DNA from: Actinomycetota bacterium
GTDB lineage: Bacteria > Actinomycetota > Actinomycetes > S36-B12 > CAIYMF01
Length of the DNA: 25,485 nt
Assembly: GCA_009699025.1 (NCBI GenBank)
Contig: WLOZ01000003.1
Coordinates: 1 to 25,485 of the forward strand
Direction of reading: 5' to 3'
Below are positions 1 to 6,474 of the stretch, piece after piece. The position numbers and the translations under genes are program-made. Under the pieces are notes generated by a model that was not told the DNA's origin, ran no database searches, and saw only the letters and a program-made list of their open reading frames with translations. Each line of letters opens with the position of its first letter. Within the stretch, counting starts at the first letter, position 1.

Positions 1-153
1 AACCCCCGCGTACGACGTGAACTGGGCTACCCAGGCCCGGTACCCATGCGTCAACCAGCCCTACCCGACGAAGCCGACGCCTACCTCGAAGACGGCATCC
101 TCGACGTCGTCATCGCCCGCGGCCCCATCTACCGCCCCACCCCCGAGGCCTGA
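1..153 (+). CDS. C-terminal fragment of an unrecognised protein
   Basis: Frame 1 is open from the first base of the window to a TGA at 151-153, giving the last 50 residues of a gene that starts outside the window. The tail is proline-rich and acidic and includes the stretch LEDGILDVVIARGP near its end. I do not recognise the family and could not match it by eye to the YhfZ or YhfT tails that might be expected beside this cluster. The stop lies only 4 bases before the stop codon of the minus-strand phosphotriesterase gene, so the two genes converge. A much longer reading frame in another phase over the same bases (17-937) is a shadow of the opposite-strand gene. Confidence 0.5.
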   Translation, partial: NPRVRRELGYPGPVPMRQPALPDEADAYLEDGILDVVIARGPIYRPTPEA

Positions 154-157
154 GGGC

Positions 158-1108
158 TCAGTCCTCGACGTCTGGCGGGCTGTGCCAGGTGAGCAAACGT
201 GCCGGGTTGTCCACGGTAATTCGTCGCACCGCCTCGTCGTCGAGGCCTTCGCGCCTAAGCCACGGCACGAACCGCCACGGAATGTAGCTGTAGCCAGGTC
301 CACCACCCCACGACACCAGCGAACTGCGCCGGGCAAGGTCGCCAGAGAGCGTGATGTGGTCGACCAGTCCCTCGTCGACGAGACGAAGGATCATCTCGAT
401 CCGCGCGGAGTCCGGCTCGTACCAGTCCTTCGACACGCAGTCGTAGCCGAGGGTGAACCCGTCGCGCGCCAAGGCGCGATGCTCGGCAAAGTTCAGTTCG
501 CGGTCGAGGTGGCCGAGTGTGACGCGACGCGGATCGGCGCCCGCACTTGTGAGCAGGCGCGCTTGATCAACGGCCATAGTTCCGGCCGTGGTGTGGGTGG
601 TGATGGGCGCACCGGTGACCATCTGAGCGCCCGCGGCGGCAGTGAGAACTCGAGCCTCGGCGGCGGTGACGACGTCGCGCGAACTGCCTGCCTTGATCAC
701 GCCCGCCCGGATGCCTGTCGTACCGATTCCGATGGTCAGCTCGACCGTCATCTCCTCGAGGAGTTGGTCAATTCCGCGATGCTCGATGTCGAGCACGCCC
801 GACCAGTAGTCCACCGATACGTGACCGGTGGTGGCCACGACATGCACTCCGGAGGCCTGCGAGATGCGCGCGAGCGCTGCCACGTCACGACCGAACTCGG
901 CAACCGTGACCTCGACGAGGGTGCCGCCACCTGCTGAACGGTAGATCGCGAGTTCGTCGATCGCCCGCACCTCGTCATCGAGGAGCAGATCATCGTGATC
1001 ACGAAGCCGAGGGGCGGGAGCCGTCACGAGATGTTCGTGGCACAGGGTCAGCCCGAGAGTTGCGGGCGGAATATCACCGAGCACAGTTCGAACGAACTCT
1101 TGACCCAT
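158..1108 (-). CDS. php: phosphotriesterase-family metallohydrolase (Php/YhfV-like)
   Basis: This is a 316-residue amidohydrolase-superfamily protein of the phosphotriesterase family, which uses a two-metal centre to hydrolyse phosphoesters, lactones or related bonds. Visible ligands, numbered from the chosen start, are the HxH pair H24/H26 in TLCHEHL, K139 in GVIKAG, H172 in PITTHTT, H200 in LGHLD and D257 in SGDLA; this is the complete set. K139 is the position of the carbamylated bridging lysine of true phosphotriesterases; from memory, E. coli Php has Glu there. An ATG lies 15 bases upstream at 1123, but the family usually begins VRTVLGDIPP close to its N-terminus and a good -10 hexamer covers that upstream ATG, so 1108 is preferred. 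The gene is divergent from the shikimate-dehydrogenase-like gene. Family is certain; substrate is unknown. Confidence 0.88.
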   Translation of the reverse strand: MGQEFVRTVLGDIPPATLGLTLCHEHLVTAPAPRLRDHDDLLLDDEVRAIDELAIYRSAGGGTLVEVTVAEFGRDVAALARISQASGVHVVATTGHVSVDYWSGVLDIEHRGIDQLLEEMTVELTIGIGTTGIRAGVIKAGSSRDVVTAAEARVLTAAAGAQMVTGAPITTHTTAGTMAVDQARLLTSAGADPRRVTLGHLDRELNFAEHRALARDGFTLGYDCVSKDWYEPDSARIEMILRLVDEGLVDHITLSGDLARRSSLVSWGGGPGYSYIPWRFVPWLRREGLDDEAVRRITVDNPARLLTWHSPPDVED

Positions 1109-1118
1109 CACCGCACTT

Positions 1119-1147
1119 ATCATAACGTAGTGACAACATGATGACGA
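1119..1147 (-). promoter_or_regulatory. candidate promoter for the phosphotriesterase gene
   Basis: On the minus strand TCGTCA (1142-1147) and TATGAT (1119-1124) are separated by exactly 17 bases, matching a housekeeping-sigma promoter at 4/6 and 5/6 positions. The -10 ends 10 bases before the ATG at 1108, so a transcript would be leaderless or nearly so; leaderless mRNAs are common in Actinomycetota. The repeated candidate operator at 1124-1146 fills the spacer and part of the -35. This is inferred from spacing and similarity only. Confidence 0.35.
1124..1146 (-). promoter_or_regulatory. candidate operator, copy 1 of a repeated intergenic motif
   Basis: Read on the minus strand, this 23-mer starts CGTCATCATGTTG and ends TCACTACGTT. 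It matches the motif at 12959-12981 at 18 of 23 positions. It matches the one at 2890-2911 at both ends (CGTCATCA and CTACGTT) with one base deleted between. It lies in the divergent region between the phosphotriesterase gene and the shikimate-dehydrogenase-like gene and could control both. The likely binder is the GntR/UTRA regulator encoded at 2095-2883, by proximity; there is no direct evidence. Confidence 0.45.
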
Positions 1148-1166
1148 GAGAAAGCGGAGGGACAGG

Positions 1167-2108
1167 GTGAAGCGGCTTTACTTCATCGGTGTCTCCACGG
1201 CTTCCTCCGGCATCATGACCATCTTCCCGGCCTGGGCTGAGGCACTTGGCCTGTCCGCCCAGATGCACGGCGTTGACCTGCCCGTCGCGGCCCGCCCCGA
1301 CGATGTGCGCGCGGTCATCGACACACTGGCCGCCGATCCGAGCGCCGCCGGAGCGCTGGTCACCACCCACAAGGCGGCCGTCTGGGACCACGCAGCGAGC
1401 CGCTTCTCGGTACTCGACTCCTGGTCCCAACTGTGTCGAGAGATCTCGTGTATTGCGGTGCGTGAGGAAGGTTTGATCGGGTGGGCGAAAGACCCGATCA
1501 CCGCGCGTCAGGCCTATACCCACCTCCTCGGCGAAGACCCGTGGCGTGGTGGCGAGCGAGACGTAGTGTGCCTCGGCGCGGGTGGCGCGGGCCTGGCACT
1601 GGCGACAGCCCTTCTCAACGGCGCGGATCAACCGCGAAGAGTCGTACTCGTTGATCGCAATCCGCAGCGCCTGGCCGTGTCACGTGAGGCGCTGAGCGAA
1701 CTCCAGATTCGGGCCGAACTTGAACTCGTCGAGATCAGCGACCCCCAGCAGGCAGGGGCACTGGTATCGGCGTCGGCCGAAGGATCGTTGATTGTGAACG
1801 CGACCGGGATGGGCAAGGACCTGCCCGGCTCGCCCATCGGGCCCGACGTGCAATTTCCGCGCGGTGCCGTGACCTGGGACCTTAACTACCGCGGCGAGTT
1901 GGCTTTCCTTGACATCGCGAGGGCACAGGAGGCCGAGCGGGGCCTGATCGTGGCCGACGGGTGGCGGTACTTCCTCCACGGCTGGACCGAGGTCATCGCA
2001 GAAGTATTCGGGATCGAGATGTCGCCCGCCGTGTTCACATCACTGGCATCTATCGCCGGCATGGTGTCAGGTCGCGAGGTGGGTCGTGACGCTGTCAGCC
2101 GTGGTTAA
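1167..2108 (+). CDS. shikimate dehydrogenase-like NAD(P)-dependent oxidoreductase
   Basis: This 313-residue protein has the two-domain plan of the shikimate/quinate dehydrogenase family. The catalytic lysine is K69 in VTTHK (usual VTxPxK). D109 in GWAKDP takes the place of the NTD aspartate. The Rossmann loop GAGGAG is at 137-142, NATGMG at 211-216 stands for the usual NATPxGM, and WDLNY follows. The N-terminal serine motif that binds the shikimate carboxylate is not present in normal form (GVSTASSGIM), so the substrate is probably not shikimate. The GTG start at 1167 has GGAGG 6 bases upstream. The stop overlaps the last 14 bases of the convergent gntR gene. There are no other aromatic-pathway genes nearby, which fits a catabolic role in this cluster. 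Confidence 0.8.
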   Translation: MKRLYFIGVSTASSGIMTIFPAWAEALGLSAQMHGVDLPVAARPDDVRAVIDTLAADPSAAGALVTTHKAAVWDHAASRFSVLDSWSQLCREISCIAVREEGLIGWAKDPITARQAYTHLLGEDPWRGGERDVVCLGAGGAGLALATALLNGADQPRRVVLVDRNPQRLAVSREALSELQIRAELELVEISDPQQAGALVSASAEGSLIVNATGMGKDLPGSPIGPDVQFPRGAVTWDLNYRGELAFLDIARAQEAERGLIVADGWRYFLHGWTEVIAEVFGIEMSPAVFTSLASIAGMVSGREVGRDAVSRG

Positions 2109-2883
2109 GGGAGGCGCCCGCCGAGTGACGGCTGTCGCGCACGACGTTCATTTCGATGCGCATCCGGTCGGCCCGGTGCCAGGCAAGAAAACATTCGATG
2201 ACCTCGCCCGCACTGTTCCGCGCCACCGACTCGATGTAGAGCAGCGGTTCGCCCGAGCCGACCTCCAGCAGTTTGCTCAGCATGCCCGACGCAGCGACGG
2301 CCTCGATGGAACGATGACCTGTGTCAATGCGCAGGCCAAACTGGTCGGCGAGGATTCGGTACAGCGACGCCGTGGAAAGGTCGGTGCCGCGCAACTGTTC
2401 GAGCATGGTCTCGTCGTCGCGCACAATGTAGGACTTCGTGAACGCGACGACCTCGTCATTAACTGCTCGGAGCCGGACGATCTCGATGCAGTGGGTACCG
2501 GGAGAGGCGCCGATCAACTCACGCGCCCGACCCACGACCTCGACGCGGTCAACCGACAGGACGCTGCTCAACACAGAGTGCCCGTGGCTGGTCATGTCTT
2601 CGAAGAAGCCGACCGTGCTTTCCATGAACTGCTCGGACAACTTGGGCTTGGCGACGAAGGTGCCTTTGCCACGCCGGCGCTGCAGAACGCCTTCGTTGAC
2701 GAGTTCGCCGACGGCCTGGCGCACCACAGTGCGCGAGACTTCGTAGCGCGCACACATCTCGGCCTCGGAGGGCATGAGATGGCCGGGCTCGAGGCTGTCG
2801 CGAGCGATTTCGCGAACGATCAACTGCTTGAGCTGCTCGTAGTAGGGCAACCGCGCATCATGATCGATCCCGAGGTCCGTCAC
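2095..2883 (-). CDS. GntR-family (HutC/UTRA) transcriptional regulator
   Basis: This 262-residue regulator has an N-terminal winged helix at about 11-78, with the typical LPYYEQLKQLI entry, the PSEAEMCARYEVSRTVVRQA recognition region and the RRRGKGTFV wing. A UTRA ligand-binding domain follows at about 95-245. UTRA regulators usually sense sugar phosphates, amino sugars or amino acids and repress neighbouring genes. The GTG start at 2883 is the first good codon before the helix. A copy of the repeated motif lies 7 bases upstream (2890-2911), in the divergent region shared with the yhfU-like operon, which fits autoregulation and control of that operon. In E. coli the yhf operon also ends with a GntR-like gene (yhfZ), but this protein is of the ordinary UTRA type. 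Confidence 0.92.
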   Translation of the reverse strand: MTDLGIDHDARLPYYEQLKQLIVREIARDSLEPGHLMPSEAEMCARYEVSRTVVRQAVGELVNEGVLQRRRGKGTFVAKPKLSEQFMESTVGFFEDMTSHGHSVLSSVLSVDRVEVVGRARELIGASPGTHCIEIVRLRAVNDEVVAFTKSYIVRDDETMLEQLRGTDLSTASLYRILADQFGLRIDTGHRSIEAVAASGMLSKLLEVGSGEPLLYIESVARNSAGEVIECFLAWHRADRMRIEMNVVRDSRHSAGASLNHG

Positions 2884-2889
2884 GGGTAG

Positions 2890-2911
2890 AACGTAGCATC
2901 AGGTGATGACG
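2890..2911 (-). promoter_or_regulatory. candidate operator, copy 2 of a repeated intergenic motif
   Basis: On the minus strand the site begins CGTCATCA and ends CTACGTT, the same ends as copy 1 at 1124-1146, with a one-base shorter middle. It contains a 12-base inverted repeat, CATCA-GG-TGATG (2897-2908), of the size bound by GntR-family dimers. It lies between the divergent gntR and yhfU-like genes. Confidence 0.45.
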
Positions 2912-2993
2912 TCACGTTGTCCACCCGCTGCCATCCACCAGGCGACAACACTCACCGCACGTCCATCAGGAAGCCACAGGGAAGGAAGAACCG

Positions 2994-3398
2994 ATGACCA
3001 AGGAACGGCTCGTCCGCGTCGTCGTGGCAGGTGTCGATGCACCTTCCATGGCGGAGCTCGCCACGAATGCAGGAGGTGGTCGCGTCGAGGCGGCCGCTCT
3101 CGGTGACATGCAGGGTGCTCGCCTGATCAAGAAGGGACAGGCCGACTACTACCTCGGAACGTGCTGGTCTGGAGGTGGCGGGGCGCTGGCTGCGGCCACC
3201 GCCATTTTGGGCGCCAACCTCGTCGGAATCGTCGGCACACCCGGCATGGTCGTGACCGACGAACGGGTGCGCACCGCCGTCGGCGAGGGCCGCATCGCTT
3301 TCGGGTTCGCCTATGAGCAAACAGCCGCCGCGATCCCCATCATCATCAGAGAAATCCTCGCCTACCGCGATGCGCACAGTGGAGGACAGGATGGGTGA
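2994..3398 (+). CDS. yhfU: DUF2620 family protein (YhfU-like)
   Basis: This small 134-residue protein without signal peptide or clear membrane segment matches my memory of the DUF2620/YhfU family. It has an N-terminal beta strand (VRVVVAGVD), then LGDMQGARLIKKGQADYY and a glycine-rich turn CWSGGGGALAAA, then LVGIVGTPG and a C-terminal helix. E. coli YhfU (about 117 residues) lies in the yhfSTUVWXYZ operon next to php; its activity is unknown to me. The ATG at 2994 follows a purine-rich GGAAGG site. The gene opens a six-gene operon with overlapping or nearly touching genes and overlaps the next one by 8 bases. The regulatory motif lies about 80 bases upstream. Family moderately certain; function unknown. 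Confidence 0.75.
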   Translation: MTKERLVRVVVAGVDAPSMAELATNAGGGRVEAAALGDMQGARLIKKGQADYYLGTCWSGGGGALAAATAILGANLVGIVGTPGMVVTDERVRTAVGEGRIAFGFAYEQTAAAIPIIIREILAYRDAHSGGQDG

Positions 3399-3801
3399 CT
3401 CATCGCTGAAGTCGGCCCAGGCGCAACTGGCCGCCGAGTTCACCGAGAGACTCGATCTGCTCGAGGAAAGCGGTCAGGTCACCAACCTGGCCCGCCGGCT
3501 GACCCTGATGTGCCTGACCGACCTCACGACCACCCTTGACCTCGCGCTCACCGAGGACAACGCCGCGCAGTTCGTTACGCACCTTGCCATCGCTCTCACA
3601 CGTATCAACCGCGGCGACCCCGAGATCGCGATGTCCGCAGTCGCGGCAGAGGAAATCGCCGACCGCACGCGTGAGCACGACGCCGTCACGGCCGTGATGC
3701 GCGACGCCTCGCGCTTGCTACAGCGCGACGTTCCGGAGTCGGAGATCACGTACATGACGGTCCACCTGTGCGGCCTCGTCGACGATGAGGCAGCGTCCTG
3801 A
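3391..3801 (+). CDS. yhfY: stand-alone PRD (PTS regulation) domain protein, YhfY-like
   Basis: This 136-residue protein appears to be a single PTS regulation domain with no DNA- or RNA-binding part. The two hallmark histidines are visible: H64 in FVTHLAIALTRINRG and H125 in TYMTVHL. In BglG/LicT-type regulators such histidines are phosphorylated by HPr or EIIB. The frame is open further upstream, but the ATG at 3391 has GGAGG 5 bases before it and gives a normal PRD length, so it is the likely start. It overlaps the yhfU-like gene by 8 bases. Genes for HPr and Enzyme I lie 2.4 kb downstream in the same operon, which suggests that this protein is the target or reporter of their phosphorelay. 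E. coli YhfY is a comparable lone PRD. Confidence 0.8.
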   Translation: MGDSSLKSAQAQLAAEFTERLDLLEESGQVTNLARRLTLMCLTDLTTTLDLALTEDNAAQFVTHLAIALTRINRGDPEIAMSAVAAEEIADRTREHDAVTAVMRDASRLLQRDVPESEITYMTVHLCGLVDDEAAS

Positions 3802-3806
3802 TCGTG

Positions 3807-5009
3807 ATGAAGCGCGCGGTCATCGTGGTTCTCGACGGCTTCGGAGTCGGGGCGACTCCAGATGGTGACTCGGCCGACCTCACGATGAACACGCTGGCTC
3901 ATATCGCTGACTCCGCAGATCTCCACCTACCCTGTCTCGCGTCGCTTGGTCTCGGTCACCTTGTTCCTGACGCAGTCGCCCCCGTGGCCGAACCGCGTGC
4001 GGCATACGGCCGGCTCACACCCGTTCACGTGGGTGCCGACACGTATATGGGGCATCAGGAACTCATGGGTGGCAGCGTGGCACGAGTCGAGTTCCGGCTC
4101 ATGGACGAACTCGGCGACGCCGTCACTGCAGCATTGGAATCCGCCGGGCACACGGTTGAGCCGCTCATTGTCGGACAGTCAATGCTGCTCGTCGACGGCG
4201 TAGCAGTGGTGCACGACAACATCGAGGCGCGCGCACGGCTGAACGTCAACGTCACCGCATCCCTCGACGACATCAGTTTCGACAATCTCACCGAGATCGG
4301 AATGATCGTGCGCCGCGCCATCAACGTCTCGCGGGTGATCGTCGTCGGCAGTCGCGGCTACGACGTCGATGGCATCCGTGCCCACATCGTGCATCGCGGC
4401 GATGGTCACATCGGTGTCGATACACCGAGTCTGGGCGTCTATAGCGAGCACTATCAAGTACGGCACCTCGGGCTCGAGCTGCCGGTCGAGCGCCAACTCC
4501 CGATGCGGGTGAGGAATCGCGGCGGAGACGTCGTCCTGCTTGGCAAGGCCGCCGATGTGGTGCGGTGCGAGGGGGCGACCCTCGAGAATCTCGTACCGAC
4601 GAACGACGTGTTCGACGCCGCAATACGGCATCTCGACGTGTTGCGACAGGGACTCATCGTGGCGAATGTGCAGGAAACTGATCTCGCCGGACATGAGCAG
4701 GATGCCAAGCGCTACGCACGCGTTCTGGGCACCGTCGATGCTCGACTGCCCGAACTGATCGATCGCCTCGGCCCTGATGACGTTCTTGTGATCACCGCCG
4801 ATCACGGCAACGACCCAACATCGGGTAGTAGCCGTCACACTCGCGAATACGTCCCGGTCCTTATTTATGGCCACCAGCTACAACCGGTCGATCTCGGGAT
4901 TCGTTCGTCACTGGCTGACGTCGGCGCCACCGTCGCTGACCTGCTCGGTACCGAGTCGCTCGACTCAGGTACATCCTTCGCTCAGGAGCTCACGTGTTCA
5001 TCGATGTAA
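3807..5009 (+). CDS. yhfW: phosphopentomutase-like metalloenzyme, alkaline phosphatase superfamily (YhfW-like)
   Basis: This 400-residue protein has the full metal and nucleophile set of phosphopentomutase: D10 in VVLDGFGVG, nucleophile T79 in GADTYMGHQELMGG, D292 and H296 in QETDLAGHEQD, D332/H333 in TADHGNDP and H344 in HTREYVPVL. Phosphopentomutases move phosphate between C1 and C5 of pentoses. YhfW-type proteins are a separate branch whose substrate is, to my knowledge, unproven. A GTG at 3804 directly precedes the ATG at 3807; either could be used, and there is no strong ribosome site, so translation is probably coupled to the PRD gene that ends 6 bases earlier. The gene overlaps the next by 16 bases. 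Its place between PRD and yhfX matches the E. coli-type cluster. Confidence 0.85.
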   Translation: MKRAVIVVLDGFGVGATPDGDSADLTMNTLAHIADSADLHLPCLASLGLGHLVPDAVAPVAEPRAAYGRLTPVHVGADTYMGHQELMGGSVARVEFRLMDELGDAVTAALESAGHTVEPLIVGQSMLLVDGVAVVHDNIEARARLNVNVTASLDDISFDNLTEIGMIVRRAINVSRVIVVGSRGYDVDGIRAHIVHRGDGHIGVDTPSLGVYSEHYQVRHLGLELPVERQLPMRVRNRGGDVVLLGKAADVVRCEGATLENLVPTNDVFDAAIRHLDVLRQGLIVANVQETDLAGHEQDAKRYARVLGTVDARLPELIDRLGPDDVLVITADHGNDPTSGSSRHTREYVPVLIYGHQLQPVDLGIRSSLADVGATVADLLGTESLDSGTSFAQELTCSSM

Positions 5010-6202
5010 CCCGCCGCCGCAACCCCGCACTCATCGACGCTGCGGTCGATCTTCACCAGTCTGGTCGGATTCCGTCCAACTGCTACGTGATCGACCTCGA
5101 CACCGTGTCTGCCAATGCGGCACTCGTCGCGCGAGCAGCTGCGTCGCACGGGCTTACGGCGTACCAGATGACCAAGCAGTTTGGCCGCAATCCGATTGTG
5201 GCCAGCGCAGTGGCAGCGGCGGGCATTGACAAGGTAGTCGCCGTCGACTTCGAGGAGGCGCGGCTGCTCGCCCACCACGGTCAGCGCATCGGTCATCTGG
5301 GGCATCTTGTTCAGATTCCGCGCGACGAGATCGGTCTGGCCCTTGAGATGGAACCCGACTTCATCACGGTCTTCGGTTACGACCAGGCCGCTCACCTCAG
5401 CCACGTCGCTCACGAACGCGGCATTGTTCAAGATGTCACGCTGCGCGTGGTGGGACCTCACGACACCTTCTACCCTGCGCAGCGCGGCGGTGTGCCGATC
5501 GATGAGGTGATCGAGGTGGCCAGCCGTATGCACGACCTTCCCGGCGTTCGCCTGCGTGGGGTCACCAGTTTTCCCGTGGTGCTGTGGGACGAGTCAGTCG
5601 GCGCATTCGCGCCCACTCACAACCTCGCGACACTCGGTGCGGTGTCGCAGTCGCTGCGGGCCGTGGGCATCGACGTCGATGTCCTCAATGCACCGAGTGC
5701 CTGCTGCACGGCAACGTTCGCAATGAAAGCGGCAGCCGGCGCCACACACGTTGAGCCCGGAAGTTGTCTCACGGGTCAAACTCCGCTCCATGCACTGAGC
5801 GACGAACCCGAACTTCCGGCGATGGTGTACGTGTCCGAGGTGTCCCACACCACCGCCGATGCCGCCTACGCAATTGCCGGTGGCCTCTACCCGCGGTGTA
5901 AGTCGCGCACCGCCCTCGTCTATCGCGAGGCGGGGGCAGCACCACGTGTGTGCCAGGTCGAACTCGATCCGGCCGAAGCGATCGACTACTACGGAACTCT
6001 GCGCACCGACAATCCACGATCGGTGCGGGTCGGAAGCACGGTTGTCTATGCTTTCCGGGCGCAGGCGTTCGTGAGCAGGTGCTTCGTCGCCGTCGTCAGT
6101 AACATCACGGGGACTCCGGCCGTCGAGGGCGTCTTCACCAACAGCGGATTCCGACTCGGACCCGACCTGCTTCCGGCCGCAAACGAAAGCGTGACGTTGT
6201 GA
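4994..6202 (+). CDS. yhfX: alanine racemase-fold PLP enzyme (YhfX-like)
   Basis: This 402-residue fold-type III PLP enzyme resembles the N-terminal alanine racemase family. The strand-lysine element reads YVIDLDTV followed by AYQMTKQFGRNP, with K61 the expected PLP-binding lysine. Further signatures are RGVTSFPVV, the cysteine pair in APSACCTATF, and EPGSCLTG near the phosphate-binding region. Fold III enzymes racemise or decarboxylate amino acids; the YhfX branch has no assigned substrate that I know of. The GTG start at 4994 has AGGAG 5 bases upstream and lies inside the end of the yhfW-like gene. The stop overlaps the HPr start in a GTGA. Confidence 0.83.
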   Translation: MFIDVTRRRNPALIDAAVDLHQSGRIPSNCYVIDLDTVSANAALVARAAASHGLTAYQMTKQFGRNPIVASAVAAAGIDKVVAVDFEEARLLAHHGQRIGHLGHLVQIPRDEIGLALEMEPDFITVFGYDQAAHLSHVAHERGIVQDVTLRVVGPHDTFYPAQRGGVPIDEVIEVASRMHDLPGVRLRGVTSFPVVLWDESVGAFAPTHNLATLGAVSQSLRAVGIDVDVLNAPSACCTATFAMKAAAGATHVEPGSCLTGQTPLHALSDEPELPAMVYVSEVSHTTADAAYAIAGGLYPRCKSRTALVYREAGAAPRVCQVELDPAEAIDYYGTLRTDNPRSVRVGSTVVYAFRAQAFVSRCFVAVVSNITGTPAVEGVFTNSGFRLGPDLLPAANESVTL

Positions 6203-6474
6203 GTGCCAGTCGTACGGCCATCATCGCCGATCCACTCGGCCTTCACGCACGCCCCGCCGCGGAGTTCGTGACGCGAGCCCGCACCTACGAGTCTGATCTC
6301 AGCATCGCGTCCGGTGACAAGACCGGCAACTGCAAGAGCCTCATCTCGATCCTCAAGTTGGGCATCGCCGTTGGCACCGAGGTGACGATCACTGCCGCTG
6401 GTCCCGATGAGGCGGCAGCCATCGAGGAACTCGGCTCATTCCTCGAAATCGTGCACGGGGACGACGCGCCGTGA
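6199..6474 (+). CDS. ptsH: HPr-like phosphocarrier protein of the PTS
   Basis: This 91-residue protein has the HPr site-1 motif DPLGLHARPAAEF with H16 as the phospho-accepting histidine. The second site is NCKSLISILKLG, with S47 at the regulatory serine position (Ser46 of other HPrs). The length is normal. It would take phosphate from Enzyme I, encoded immediately downstream. The GTG start at 6199 overlaps the yhfX-like stop, and its own stop overlaps the EI start, both as GTGA. Because it sits inside the yhf-like operon with a PRD protein and no EII genes, it is likely a dedicated copy rather than the general HPr, but whether the genome has another is not visible here. Confidence 0.92.
   Translation: MSASRTAIIADPLGLHARPAAEFVTRARTYESDLSIASGDKTGNCKSLISILKLGIAVGTEVTITAAGPDEAAAIEELGSFLEIVHGDDAP

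Noticed and set aside
17..937. Long plus-strand open frame of about 306 codons across the left edge
   Set aside because: It lies opposite the phosphotriesterase gene, its translation has low-complexity, arginine-rich character with no family motif, and the real plus-strand tail ends at 153 in another frame. It is an antisense shadow in GC-rich DNA.
2086..2889. Plus-strand open frame of 267 codons opposite gntR
   Set aside because: The minus strand encodes a clear winged-helix/UTRA regulator with a full set of motifs; the plus-strand frame is its mirror and has no recognisable domain.
4179..4874. Minus-strand open frame of 231 codons inside the yhfW-like gene
   Set aside because: The plus strand carries all phosphopentomutase-type catalytic motifs across this region. 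The minus-strand frame is a shadow with no ribosome site or motif.
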